Assembly (NCBI RefSeq): GCF_016584085.1
Contig: NZ_NRSJ01000038.1
Coordinates: 1-50,215, forward strand
Reading direction: 5' to 3'
Length of the DNA stretch: 50,215 nucleotides
DNA from: Halochromatium glycolicum
Lineage (GTDB): Bacteria > Pseudomonadota > Gammaproteobacteria > Chromatiales > Chromatiaceae
Positions within the stretch are counted from its first letter, which is position 1, and each line of letters opens with the position of its first letter. The notes under the pieces were generated by a model. The model ran no database searches. It was not told the origin of the DNA and saw only the letters and a program-made list of their open reading frames with translations. Positions 40,987-49,104 of this stretch are shown here, piece after piece. Both the position numbers and the translations under genes were made by a program.

Positions 40987-42753
40987 ATGGAGGCGGGCAT
41001 GGTTGGACACACGGCGGCTTTAGGACAGGCGGCTTTAGGACAGGCAACTGGCCGCTCGCCGGCGCCACCAGACGCGATCCTCGGCCGCCTCCCCGGCGTG
41101 GTGTACCAATTCAAGGTCTGCGCCGATGGTACCTGGCAGTTCTGCTATCTCAGTCCGGGTGCGGAAACCCTGTTCGAAGTCCCGGTCGAGGAGGCCTATG
41201 CCGACCATAACGCATTGACCCGCTGCCTCCTGCCCGAGGACCGGGCAGCGCATCAGGCTCTCGTCGAGCAAGCGAGTCGAGAGCGGACGCCCCGGGACCA
41301 CGAATACCAAATCCGGACACCGAGCGGACGCGTCAAATGGGTGCATATCCAGGCTGACCCGATGCCGGAGCCTGACGGCAGCGTCCTCTGGAACGGCCTC
41401 ATCACCGACATCACCGAGCACAGGGAAGGTATGCGGCGGATTCAGCACGACCGGGACCGCTACAAGGCCATCGTTGAGGCGTTGCCCGATCTCGTATGCC
41501 GTTCCCTGCCAGATGGAACACTCACTTACGTCAACCAGGCGTACTGTGACTACTTCGGGCGAGGGCGAGACAGGCTTCTCGGACGCAATTTCATGGCACT
41601 GATCCCTGAGGACGAGCATGCCTTCGTCACGGAAAGCCTGAAGGAGTGTCACGCCGGGCATCCAGTCAAGACCTACGGGCACCGTGTGCGTCGGGGCGAT
41701 GGCGAAGTCCGTTGGGTGCAATGGACGGATCAAGCGGTCTTGGATCAGCGCGGCCTGGTGGTTGAACTGCAATGCGTCGGACGAGACGTGACAGCTCAGC
41801 GCCGCGCTGAGGCGGCGTTACGCGCAAGCGAGCACCGCTTCAGACAGCTCTTCAACGCCATGCAGTCGGGGTTTGCGCTGCACGACCTGGTCTTCGACGC
41901 CTGCGGGCGGCCTTGTGACTACCGCTTTCTCAGCGTGAATCCCGCCTTCGAGCGGCTCACGGGCTTGAACGCCTCGGCGCTGATCGGCTGCACCGCCAGA
42001 GCGGTGTTGCCCGATCTCGAGCCGGTATGGATCGATACCTATGCACAGGTGGCGATGAGCGGTCAGTCTGCCGACTTCGAGCAGTACACCAAGGCGCTCG
42101 ACAAGACCTTCGAGGTCCACGCCTACTGTCCTCAGCCCGGTCAGTTTGCCTGCATCTTCCTCGATATCAGTACCCGCAAGCGTTTGGAAGCGACCCTGCT
42201 CGAGCAGGCCACAAAGGACGACCTGACAGGATTGGCGAATCGGCGCGCATTCATCTCCCGTCTCGAGGAAGAGCTTGCGCGGCTGAAACGCAGCAGCGGC
42301 CGTGAGGCTGCTGTGCTGATGATCGACCTCGACCACTTCAAACAGATCAACGACAGCTTCGGCCATCATCAGGGTGATGTGGTCCTGCGCCACTGTGCAA
42401 TGCTGATGCGCGCCGCGCTGCGCCGCAGTGATCAGGTCGGGCGCATCGGCGGTGAGGAGTTCGTGATCCTGCTCCCAGAGACCGATCAAGCCGCCGCGCG
42501 GTTGTTCGCCGAGCGTCTGCGCGCGACCATCGAGCAAACACCGGTCGAGCCACCACAGGGTCCACCTATCAAGGCCACGATCAGCGTTGGTGTCACAGCG
42601 CTGCGCAGCGTCGATACCACGATCGATACCGCCCTCGCCCGCGCCGACGCGGCGCTCTACCGCGCCAAACGTGGCGGGCGCAATCGGGTCGCGATGGCTG
42701 AGGTCAGTCAGACCTCGCAAGCGGAGACGCCGGACGCGACTATCGGCCGATAG
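40987..42753 (+). CDS. Diguanylate cyclase with three PAS domains
   Basis: This 588-residue soluble sensor is predicted to make cyclic-di-GMP. Three PAS domains are seen: about 30-150 (ending WNGLITDITEHREG), 155-275 (YKAIVEALPDLVCRSLPDG... GRDVTAQRRAE) and 285-395 (FRQLFNAMQSGFALHDLVFD... IFLDISTRKRLE). The GGDEF domain follows (KDDLTGLANRRAFISRLEEE) with an intact active site GGEEF at 488-492. An allosteric I-site RxxD (RRSD, 479-482) lies five residues before it, so product inhibition is expected. There is no membrane segment. The N-terminus contains a 15-bp tandem duplication (41014-41043, AALGQ twice). It is a single gene with a REP-like element upstream; the signal sensed is unknown. 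Confidence 0.93.
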   Translation: MEAGMVGHTAALGQAALGQATGRSPAPPDAILGRLPGVVYQFKVCADGTWQFCYLSPGAETLFEVPVEEAYADHNALTRCLLPEDRAAHQALVEQASRERTPRDHEYQIRTPSGRVKWVHIQADPMPEPDGSVLWNGLITDITEHREGMRRIQHDRDRYKAIVEALPDLVCRSLPDGTLTYVNQAYCDYFGRGRDRLLGRNFMALIPEDEHAFVTESLKECHAGHPVKTYGHRVRRGDGEVRWVQWTDQAVLDQRGLVVELQCVGRDVTAQRRAEAALRASEHRFRQLFNAMQSGFALHDLVFDACGRPCDYRFLSVNPAFERLTGLNASALIGCTARAVLPDLEPVWIDTYAQVAMSGQSADFEQYTKALDKTFEVHAYCPQPGQFACIFLDISTRKRLEATLLEQATKDDLTGLANRRAFISRLEEELARLKRSSGREAAVLMIDLDHFKQINDSFGHHQGDVVLRHCAMLMRAALRRSDQVGRIGGEEFVILLPETDQAAARLFAERLRATIEQTPVEPPQGPPIKATISVGVTALRSVDTTIDTALARADAALYRAKRGGRNRVAMAEVSQTSQAETPDATIGR

Positions 42754-42794
42754 AATTGCTCACTCGAAATTGCTCACTCGAAATTGCTCACTCG
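42754..42794. repeat. Three tandem copies of a 14-bp unit between convergent genes
   Basis: AAATTGCTCACTCG occurs three times end to end (the first copy lacks one A). It begins at the stop of the diguanylate cyclase gene, and the last unit carries the TGA stop of the convergent DCC-family gene. Likely slippage product. Confidence 0.9.
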
Positions 42795-43171
42795 ACAGGG
42801 CAGGCTCCATCGGCGCAGCGCTGCCGAAAGCGGCGCTCTGCGAAGCGCCGATAGGCCCATTCGAGCGGACCGGTCAGGTGCAAGCCGCTGACCAGGCGCG
42901 CGAGCCAGTGCCAGCGCGGAAGCCGTCGCCAGATCGCAACGAATGCAGCGACGCCGCTTAGCATTCGCCCTTCTGGATCTTGAACATGCAATCGCCGCAT
43001 CGCGGTCGGCAGGTCGAGCCCAGCGGCGGCGAGCGCGTTGGGTTCCTGGGTGATGTCGACCCAACGGACCCGCCCAGCGCGATCGATCTTACGGTAATGC
43101 GCGATCTCGCGGCTGCACAGTGGGCAGCCGCCATCGAAGAATGTGATTAGCTCGGCCATGCTCATGGTCAT
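42788..43171 (-). CDS. DCC-family thiol-disulfide oxidoreductase-like protein (DUF393)
   Basis: This is a 127-residue protein of the DCC/DUF393 family. The conserved N-terminal ITFFDGGCPLCSREIAHYRK carries the CxxC (Cys16, Cys19) and the DG that name the family. WVDITQ, MRRLHVQDPEGRMLSGVAAF and WHWLARLVSGL follow. The fold is thioredoxin-like; the substrate is not known. Starts at 43171, 43165 and 43159 are all in frame (MTMSMAEL); the longest is shown, and the choice is uncertain. The C-terminus (RCADGACPVE) adds another cysteine pair. It converges with the diguanylate cyclase. The ImmA/IrrE gene ends 97 bases upstream on the same strand, but a shared operon is not evident. Confidence 0.85.
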   Translation of the reverse strand: MTMSMAELITFFDGGCPLCSREIAHYRKIDRAGRVRWVDITQEPNALAAAGLDLPTAMRRLHVQDPEGRMLSGVAAFVAIWRRLPRWHWLARLVSGLHLTGPLEWAYRRFAERRFRQRCADGACPVE

Positions 43172-43267
43172 CCCGTGATTGATAACGCCTCGGAGGTTGT
43201 ACCCAAGCCGCGTTCCATCAACCCGTTCCCAGCGCACCGCCGCTTGCTGCTCGTCAGCTGGCACCCT

Positions 43268-44470
43268 TTACGAGCCACCACGGATCGGGATCACCTCGGC
43301 GCAGCTCTCGGACGGGCACGCCGGCTTTGGTCGCGGCGTCGGCATCAGCAGCACCTGAGCGGGGCCGTGCGAGAGCAGCCCGTCCGGCAAGCCTGCCAGG
43401 GCCTCGATGTCTGCCGGCGCCAGCCCGAATGCCGCGAGCAGCTGGTCCACCGAGAACCCGCCCTCGGTCAAGAGCAGCCGAATGCTGCGCTCCATCAGGC
43501 GCGGGCGTTCAACAACCAAGCGGTCGTCGTCCGGCTCGCGACGCGCCCAACCGCGCGCGCTGCTCGCCTTGAACAATCGCCCGGCATGCCCTTCGGAGAT
43601 CAGTCCGAGGTCCTTGCAGCGATAGATCATCGCGGCAATCGATACCCCCCAGCGCGGTTTCAGCGCCTGGAACACATCCAGTGAGGTCTCGGCCAGCTCG
43701 TTGACGAAGCCCTCGGACGGCAGCAAAAAGGCGCTCGCGAAGCGATGCGCCTGCCGCTCCAGCTCCTTGAACTCATCCCGCTGAGTCAGCGCAGCGGCAT
43801 CCACGTGGCGATGCAGCACCAGGTGCCCGAGCTCATGAGCGGCATCAAAGCGCGAGCGCACCGCCGCGCGCTTGTCCGACGACAGCAGCACATAGGGCCG
43901 ATCATCTGCCAGCGACCAATGCGATACGCCGTCGATCGACGGCGCCGCGAACGAACAGCGACCAACGACGATGCCAGCGTTCTCCAGCACCAACAGGACA
44001 TCCGGGATCGGCGCGCGCCCGAGCCGCCAGCGCGCGCGCAGGCAGGCCGCCGCATCCTCGATCTCACAGGACTGAAGCAGCCGGAAATCGGTGCCGCCGA
44101 GGTCCGGTAGATCCACGGTCGGCAAGTCCACCCAGGTCTGCAGCTGATGACTGATGCGCTGCAGCCACAACAGATGCTGCTGGATGCGCTCGCGCGAGCC
44201 CTTGGTGGCGTTCGCCATCGAGCGGAAGAAACGCGGACGCTCACCCGCATCAAACGGACCGTTGAAGAAGAACTCCCGCGGCACGAGCAAGACTCGCGCC
44301 AGTGCTTCGAGTGCATCGGGGGTCGGTGTCTGCTGCCCCGCCTCCCACTTGCTCAGGGTTGACGCTGAGCGGTCCACAGCCGCTGCCAGAGCGGCGCGCG
44401 TCAGCCCCCGGGCCAGCCGCGCTTCGGTCAACTGGGTGGCCTCAAAGCCCGGGAATCCTCCAAACATCAT
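43268..44470 (-). CDS. XRE-family HTH / ImmA-IrrE zinc metallopeptidase
   Basis: This 400-residue protein joins an N-terminal Cro/C1-type helix-turn-helix (about 12-66: LTEARLARGLTRAALAAAVD, STLSKWEAGQQTPTPDALEA) to an ImmA/IrrE peptidase domain. The latter carries the zinc motif HELGH (near 210, FDAAHELGHLVLHRH) and QAHRFASAFLLPSEGFVNEL with the expected downstream acidic/helical part. Members cleave repressors or act as antitoxin/regulators in stress, mobile-element and defence modules. The C-terminal ~120 residues (from RLFKASSARGWARRE) are less typical and end CPSESCAEVIPIRGG. The start at 44470 begins MMFGGFPG. The unknown gene 20 bases upstream is on the same strand, so the two probably form a unit. 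Confidence 0.88.
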   Translation of the reverse strand: MMFGGFPGFEATQLTEARLARGLTRAALAAAVDRSASTLSKWEAGQQTPTPDALEALARVLLVPREFFFNGPFDAGERPRFFRSMANATKGSRERIQQHLLWLQRISHQLQTWVDLPTVDLPDLGGTDFRLLQSCEIEDAAACLRARWRLGRAPIPDVLLVLENAGIVVGRCSFAAPSIDGVSHWSLADDRPYVLLSSDKRAAVRSRFDAAHELGHLVLHRHVDAAALTQRDEFKELERQAHRFASAFLLPSEGFVNELAETSLDVFQALKPRWGVSIAAMIYRCKDLGLISEGHAGRLFKASSARGWARREPDDDRLVVERPRLMERSIRLLLTEGGFSVDQLLAAFGLAPADIEALAGLPDGLLSHGPAQVLLMPTPRPKPACPSESCAEVIPIRGGS

Positions 44471-44490
44471 CGAGATCTTGTCCTGTGGTG

Positions 44491-45129
44491 TTACTGGCTG
44501 TTCGGTGTATCCATCCGACCCCGCTTGGCCTTCAGCACTGGTCTGGCCTGGTCGACCAGCTGTGGAACCTGATCGGCATAGGCAGCAAAGAGCTGTTCGA
44601 GCGTCAGCAGCAAGTGCCAACCCTTGAGATCGCGTGTCGGCACGCCGAAGCCGATGCGCATCGGCACCGACTCATCCTGCCCCGACCCTGGCTCGGCATA
44701 GCGCACGACCACGACAGCGAAGACGCCGGCATCCGGGTCGGTATCATCCCAGAGTGCGAGCTGTTCGCCATCGCTGGGGTTGTGCCGTGCCAGCGCCTGC
44801 TTGTAATCCTTGTCCTCGATCGGCTCACCCCAGTGCGCCACCTTGGCGTGGGTGATCAGAAAGTGGCCACTCAATGCCAGCGGGAATGCATGCGTGTTCA
44901 CATACTCGTGGCGACAGGGTATCCCGACATCCTCGGCGCTGAGACGGAATGCCTCGCTGCGCTCGAAATAGCGTGTCGTCCCCAAGCGCATCCGATACGC
45001 GGGCACCTCGGGCGGCGTACGCACAGCCTGGCGATAGGCAATCGCGGTACAGCTGGTCATGCGTGCCTCAATCCGATGGAAGAACGCCTCCGGGATCGTG
45101 GCGAGGGTCAATTTAAGCAGATCGGGCAT
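44491..45129 (-). CDS. Unrecognised 212-residue partner of the ImmA/IrrE protein
   Basis: I do not recognise this protein. It begins MPDLLKLTLATIPEAFFHRI and is soluble, with no signal peptide or membrane helix. It has mixed alpha/beta character, a hydrophobic strand (AGVFAVVVVRYAEPG), SVPMRIGFGVPTRDLKGWHL and a helical C-terminus (LLTLEQLFAAYADQVPQLVD) ending in a basic tail (KAKRGRMDT). Two conserved-looking patches, GIPCRHEYVNTHAFPLALSG and AHWGEPIEDKDYKQALARHN, could hold an active site. The frame is open much further upstream, but the ATG at 45129 (GAGGTAA upstream) gives a compact protein. It is 20 bases before the XRE-ImmA/IrrE gene. A toxin or substrate role paired with that regulator is a hypothesis from context only. 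Confidence 0.7.
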   Translation of the reverse strand: MPDLLKLTLATIPEAFFHRIEARMTSCTAIAYRQAVRTPPEVPAYRMRLGTTRYFERSEAFRLSAEDVGIPCRHEYVNTHAFPLALSGHFLITHAKVAHWGEPIEDKDYKQALARHNPSDGEQLALWDDTDPDAGVFAVVVVRYAEPGSGQDESVPMRIGFGVPTRDLKGWHLLLTLEQLFAAYADQVPQLVDQARPVLKAKRGRMDTPNSQ

Positions 45130-45602
45130 CGCGGTGTTACCTCGGGTAGCCGACAAATCAGGTCTCGTCACCCAGAGGATAGCGTGAAAAACCTCGCCCA
45201 ACCGACCTAAGACCTTGTGGGGAAAAACGTTTCGATGCCTGATGACCAGATCGCAGTAGCAGATCGAGATGCCGGCGTCGATCCCGCGCTGGACAATTGA
45301 GGACCAAGCGAACGCGGAGGCCCCAAAACCCCAACGACAACAGGGCCCGAGACCATCACCTACCCAGTTATTCACCAGGTTATCCACAGCACTGGTGGAT
45401 AAGCCGGGCTTGACAATGCTCGTCAACGATGTCGGACTAAAAATGGCACTGGTCAACGTAAGCGCTTGATTGAACGGTGTTGATCAGTCTCTGACCAAGT
45501 TGGCGTCGGCATCCCGAAACCGTCGGCAAATCAGTCGGCAGCGCGCAGCATCCCAACTCTATCCACAGCCTTGCCCACAGTCGCCGTGGACAAAGGAGCC
45601 CC
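45130..45602. other. 473-bp gene-free region with DnaA-box-like cluster
   Basis: Separates leftward genes from the rightward EamA gene. Frames inside are extensions of the unknown gene and lack start signals. The notable content is a group of 9-mers like the DnaA box TTATNCACA. TTATCCACA (45380-45388) is perfect. TTATTCACC (45368-45376), GGTGGATAA (45394-45402, reverse) and CTATCCACA (45559-45567) each have one mismatch. TTGCCCACA (45571-45579) and CGTGGACAA (45585-45593, reverse) have two. Confidence 0.5.
45368..45402. promoter_or_regulatory. Three closely spaced DnaA-box-like sites
   Basis: TTATTCACC, TTATCCACA and the reverse site GGTGGATAA are packed within 35 bp at 12- and 14-base start-to-start spacing. 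One is a perfect consensus box and two have one mismatch. A second group lies at 45559-45593. This could be part of an origin, a DnaA-titration site, or a DnaA-regulated promoter. Confidence 0.45.
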
Positions 45603-46541
45603 ATGCCCCGTTTTCTCGCTCATCTCGTCGGTCTCGAGATCCTGTTCGTACTGCTCTGGAACTCCGGTTTCATCGGCGCCGAGTATGGCTTGCCTAATGC
45701 CGGGCCCTGGACCCTGATGCTCTGGCGCTACTCGGCGCTGACACTGGTGCTCGGGCTCTGGCTGACGGTCCGCGGCCGACTGCGGTGGCCGGGTGCACGC
45801 GCGGTCGGCCATGCGGCAATCGTCGGCGTCCTCGCGCATGGTGTCTGGCTCACCTGTGTGATGCTTGCCCTGGAACAGGGCGCACCGACCGGGATCGTCG
45901 CGTTGGTGACCGCGCTGCAACCGCTCTTGACCGGCGCACTGGCGGGACCAGTGCTGGGCGAGCGGACCGGACTACGGCAATGGCTAGGATTGCTGCTCGG
46001 CTTCAGCGGGGTGACCATCGCGGTCGCGGCGCGGTTGTCGTTGGACTCGCCGGTGCCGGTGATCGGTTATCTGTTCCCGTTCGTATCAGTGGTCGGGATC
46101 ACGATCGCCAGCCTGTTTCAGCGCGGTTGGGCAAAGGCTGGCACCAACACGGAACTGCCGCTCGATGCCACCCTCTTCTTCCAAGGCCTGGCGACGACAC
46201 TGGCGGTGCTCGGACCGGCCTGGTGGCTGGAGGACTTCGCGACCGACTGGACGCCACCGTTCATGGCGACCCTGGCCTGGCTGATCCTGCCGGTTTCGCT
46301 CGGTGCCTACTGGGCGATGTGGCGCTTGTTGGCCCGCCAAGAGGCGACCCGCGTCGCCAGCCTGTTCTATCTCAGCCCGCCGGTGACGATGCTGATGGCC
46401 TGGGCAGCCTTCGGCGACACATTGATCGTTAGCGATCTGGTCGGTCTGGCGGTCGCCGGCGCTGGGGTGTTGCTGGTCTACGGCCTCGGCTTAAGGAAGG
46501 CTGCGAAGCCGCCTCGAGAGACCGCAATCAGGACACGATAG
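45603..46541 (+). CDS. EamA / drug-metabolite transporter (DMT) family protein
   Basis: This 312-residue inner-membrane protein has about ten hydrophobic helices in two EamA repeats. It begins FLAHLVGLEILFVLLWNSGF with the typical W-N-S-GF and then PWTLMLWRYSALTL, LAHGVWLTCVMLALEQGAPT and ALVTALQPLLTGALAGPVLG. The second half has FPFVSVVGITIASLFQRGWA and LFYLSPPVTMLMAWAAFGDT. Such proteins export or import small metabolites (amino acids, nucleotides, osmolytes); no substrate can be assigned. AGGAG lies 9 bases before the ATG. It is the first rightward gene after the DnaA-box-rich region and probably monocistronic. Confidence 0.92.
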   Translation: MPRFLAHLVGLEILFVLLWNSGFIGAEYGLPNAGPWTLMLWRYSALTLVLGLWLTVRGRLRWPGARAVGHAAIVGVLAHGVWLTCVMLALEQGAPTGIVALVTALQPLLTGALAGPVLGERTGLRQWLGLLLGFSGVTIAVAARLSLDSPVPVIGYLFPFVSVVGITIASLFQRGWAKAGTNTELPLDATLFFQGLATTLAVLGPAWWLEDFATDWTPPFMATLAWLILPVSLGAYWAMWRLLARQEATRVASLFYLSPPVTMLMAWAAFGDTLIVSDLVGLAVAGAGVLLVYGLGLRKAAKPPRETAIRTR

Positions 46542-46761
46542 CGCGCGGCAGCTCCAATCTCTCCGGGAAACGGGCTCGTCAGGAAACGGCCCGATGAAGC
46601 AAGGCCCCTCAAGGCAGACGGTCGCGGCAACGCTCGCGCAAGCCTCATGCGGAACCAGTGGCCTAGATCAGGGGTCTCCACTTCGGTATGCCGGGCGTAG
46701 CCTGCGCCGAGTGCCAATGGCTAGGCAACTGTGCCAACGGCCTTCTCCGTTCCATCTGCCA

Positions 46762-47712
46762 ATGCACGCCCGACCCCGACCGACCGTTTCCTTCCCATCT
46801 CAACCTGTTCGGTTGCGGACAGCGTTCGCACCGCGTCAGCGACCCAGCAGGGCGAGCTGGTGGCTCCTCCTTGGCGCATCGCTGCTGTTATCGACTGGCT
46901 GCTCGACGGTCCGGCTCGCCTACAATACGGCCGATCTGTTCATCGGGGGCTACGCCGATGACTACCTCGGCCTCGACGCCGAACAGCGCCGCGCCTGGTC
47001 GCCGACACTCCGCACGACACTGGCGCGGCACCGCAGCGAAGAGCTACCGTATCTCGCGGCATTCTTCGACACCGCACTGACCGACGCCGAACAAGGCTTT
47101 ACCCGCCAGGGCATCGATTGCTTGCTGGATCAGTTCGAGACCATCTATCGGCGCCATTTCCGGCTCGCCTCGGCCGCGGCCGCACCATTGTTGGCAGACC
47201 TGAGCCCCGAGCAGCTCACCGCGCTCGCCGCGACCTTTGCAGAGGAGGCCGAAGAGGACGCCGCCGAGCCCGGAACCAAGGCCGCTGACCGCCGCGCCCG
47301 GAAGCGCGCGGAGCGCTATGTCGACAACCTGCGCTGGTGGTTGGGCGAGCTCAGCTCAAGACAGCGCGGGATCGTACGCAATCTGACCCGATCGATCCCG
47401 GACACCGCTCCCGCCTGGTATGCCTACCGTGCCGAGAAGCGCCAGCAGCTGATCGCATTACTCCGCCGCGGGGCCGAGAGCAAGGAGATCGAGGCCTTCC
47501 TGATCGACTGGTTGGTCGATTATTCGGACATGCCGACGGAATTGGAGCGGGCGCTTCCGGCATTGCGCCAAGCCTTCACCGAGCTCCTGCTCCAACTTCA
47601 GCCCACCTTCGACGAGGCGCAACGGGACAAGCTCCTTGGGCGGTTGGAACGGCTGCGCGACGATTTCCTCAGACTCCAGTCGCGCTCGCGCATGGTTCCT
47701 GTGAACTGCTGA
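46762..47712 (+). CDS. DUF6279-like lipoprotein
   Basis: This 316-residue protein has a lipoprotein signal: after a basic stretch (FAPRQRPSRA) comes the hydrophobic core WWLLLGASLLLSTGCSTV, with the lipobox Cys in STGC. The mature part begins VRLAYNTADLFIGGYADDYL, a helical, charged protein typical of DUF6279 (LDAEQRRAWSPTLRTTLARH, RYVDNLRWWLGELSSRQRGI). It should sit in the outer or inner membrane facing the periplasm. Function is unknown. The start is uncertain: the ATG at 46762 gives a rather long n-region, another in-frame ATG lies at 46717, and the frame opens at 46594, all without a good ribosome site. It follows the EamA gene by 220 bp. Confidence 0.82.
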   Translation: MHARPRPTVSFPSQPVRLRTAFAPRQRPSRASWWLLLGASLLLSTGCSTVRLAYNTADLFIGGYADDYLGLDAEQRRAWSPTLRTTLARHRSEELPYLAAFFDTALTDAEQGFTRQGIDCLLDQFETIYRRHFRLASAAAAPLLADLSPEQLTALAATFAEEAEEDAAEPGTKAADRRARKRAERYVDNLRWWLGELSSRQRGIVRNLTRSIPDTAPAWYAYRAEKRQQLIALLRRGAESKEIEAFLIDWLVDYSDMPTELERALPALRQAFTELLLQLQPTFDEAQRDKLLGRLERLRDDFLRLQSRSRMVPVNC

Positions 47713-48060
47713 GCCGTTGCGAGCCGATTGGTGCCTATGCCCCATCGATGTGGGCCAATGCCCCACTCGAAGCCGGAAAAGGCGGTTGGCCGCTGTGCAG
47801 ATCAGGCACCCGCTTGGCTTGATTGGGGGCGTACAGCCGCTTGAGACCGAGCCGTCGATGCCGGCCGCCCTGTCGACCGCCCTCCCGGCCACCCGGATGA
47901 ACCTCGAGGCCGGGCCATGCCCCGAATGCAGCAGCTGCCGACCGTGGCCGACCGCACAGCGTGCGGTGCTGCTCCGCTTGGCGGCAAGGTTGGCTTGGTC
48001 TTTGCTGGATCAACCCTGTCATTCACCCAACGAGACCGCATCGCGCGGTTAGGAGGCACC
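47713..48060. other. 348-bp gene-free stretch upstream of csbD-like gene
   Basis: Contains only overlapping short frames with no domain, and the ribosome site AGGAGG for the CsbD-like gene at its right end. I see no repeat-family member and no convincing terminator after the lipoprotein gene. Confidence 0.45.
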
Positions 48061-48249
48061 ATGAATTGGGAGCAAATCCGCGGAAATTGGGAAAAGGCCA
48101 AGGGCGAGCTGAAGGTCCAGTGGAGCAAGCTCACCGACGACGACCTCGCCAAGATCAATGGCGAGCGCGACAAGCTCGTCGGGCGCTTGCAGGAGCTCTA
48201 TGGCGTGACCAAGGAAGAGGCCGAGAGCCAGATCGACAAGAAGAGCTGA
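48061..48249 (+). CDS. CsbD-family stress protein (YjbJ-like)
   Basis: This is a 62-residue hydrophilic protein with the CsbD/YjbJ pattern: MNWEQIRGNWEKAKGELKVQ followed by WSKLTDDDLAKINGERDKLVGRL in parts, and YGVTKEEAESQIDKK at the end. Full family length is 60-70 residues, so it is complete. CsbD-like proteins are abundant, stress-induced (general stress sigma factors, osmotic or stationary phase); the molecular function is unknown. The start is well supported by AGGAGG 9 bases before the ATG; the longer frame from 47917 is not needed. Its presence fits an organism that copes with osmotic change, but that is only suggestive. Confidence 0.92.
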   Translation: MNWEQIRGNWEKAKGELKVQWSKLTDDDLAKINGERDKLVGRLQELYGVTKEEAESQIDKKS

Positions 48250-48600
48250 ACCAAGGTCAGCCCGACGCCACCGGAGGCAAGGAGGCCGCTCGCGCCAGAG
48301 CAGGCGCCCGGCGATCATCCGTCACGAGCAACCAGAGATCAGCAGCAAACCGATGACCGGTTCTCGAAGCCCAGTTCGGCTGTATCGAACGCAATTTGCC
48401 CTCGATGCGGAGAGCAGAGCCAGGCGTTGCAAGTGGCCTGGGCCGGCCCCTATTTGGATCAGCGACGGAGCACGGATGCTTGAGCAAGCTCAGCCGATTA
48501 AACTGACAGATCGGCTGTAGACCGAGGTAGACTGACCCGTAGACCGAGCAAGTCTACGCGGTGCAGCTTTGCTTGAGATCATCACCTCACAAGAGGCCTC
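48250..48600. other. 351-bp gene-free stretch with an inverted repeat before the Uma2-like gene
   Basis: No gene recognised. A perfect 7-bp inverted repeat, GTAGACT (48527-48533) and AGTCTAC (48551-48557), is accompanied by two direct GTAGACCGAG units between about 48517 and 48548. It lies 44-74 bases before the Uma2-like start and could be an operator, or chance. Confidence 0.35.
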
Positions 48601-49092
48601 ATGAGCATCGACCCTCGACTCCTGCACGCCAACGAGCTCGGCATCCGCTTAGAGATCGTCAACGGCCTGGCGATTTGGGAGGCGCAGCCCCTCTATCGCC
48701 ATCAGAAGCATGTCGAGCGGATCAGCAGCAGCATTCGCCCCGCCGATGACGCAGTCGACTGCGCCTGTGTCCATGCGCTGGACGTCTACGTCCAGTTCCC
48801 GAACGGCCTCAAACGACCCGACATATCGCTGTTTTGCCGTGAGCCCACCGAGGAGGAGCAGGACAGTGCGCTGACGCTGATCCCGGAGGCGGTGATCGAG
48901 GTGGTGAGTCCGGGCTATGAGGCAAAGGACCTGGAGATCGGTCCCGCCTTTTATCTCTCGCAAGGCGTCAAGGACATCATCGTCTTCGACCCGCGCACCC
49001 TGCTGGTGTTGCACATACGCCAGGGTCATGTCAGCCGACAGGTTGCCCCGCAGGAGATCGGCCTCGAATGCGGTTGTGCCGTGACCGTCTAA
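48601..49092 (+). CDS. Uma2-family (DUF820) putative endonuclease
   Basis: This is a 163-residue protein of the Uma2/DUF820 group, predicted to have a restriction-endonuclease-like (PD-(D/E)XK) fold. Visible core elements are VQFPNGLKRPDISLFCREPT (the Asp of RPDI), LIPEAVIEVVSPGYEAKDLE (the ExxSP strand) and LSQGVKDIIVFDPRTLLVLH (the GVxxxxxxDP strand). These match the active-site region of the family. Typical members are 180-200 residues; this one is slightly short at the N-terminus. The biological role is uncertain, and the family is strongly expanded in cyanobacteria and some purple bacteria. AGAGG precedes the ATG. It converges with the reductase gene; the stop lies in a 12-bp tandem duplication. 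Confidence 0.85.
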   Translation: MSIDPRLLHANELGIRLEIVNGLAIWEAQPLYRHQKHVERISSSIRPADDAVDCACVHALDVYVQFPNGLKRPDISLFCREPTEEEQDSALTLIPEAVIEVVSPGYEAKDLEIGPAFYLSQGVKDIIVFDPRTLLVLHIRQGHVSRQVAPQEIGLECGCAVTV

Positions 49093-49104
49093 GTGACCGT
49101 CTAA
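49081..49104. repeat. 12-bp tandem duplication covering two convergent stop codons
   Basis: GTGACCGTCTAA occurs twice in a row. The first copy ends with the TAA stop of the Uma2-like gene. The second provides the TAG stop (on the minus strand, 49101-49103) of the convergent reductase gene. Confidence 0.9.
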
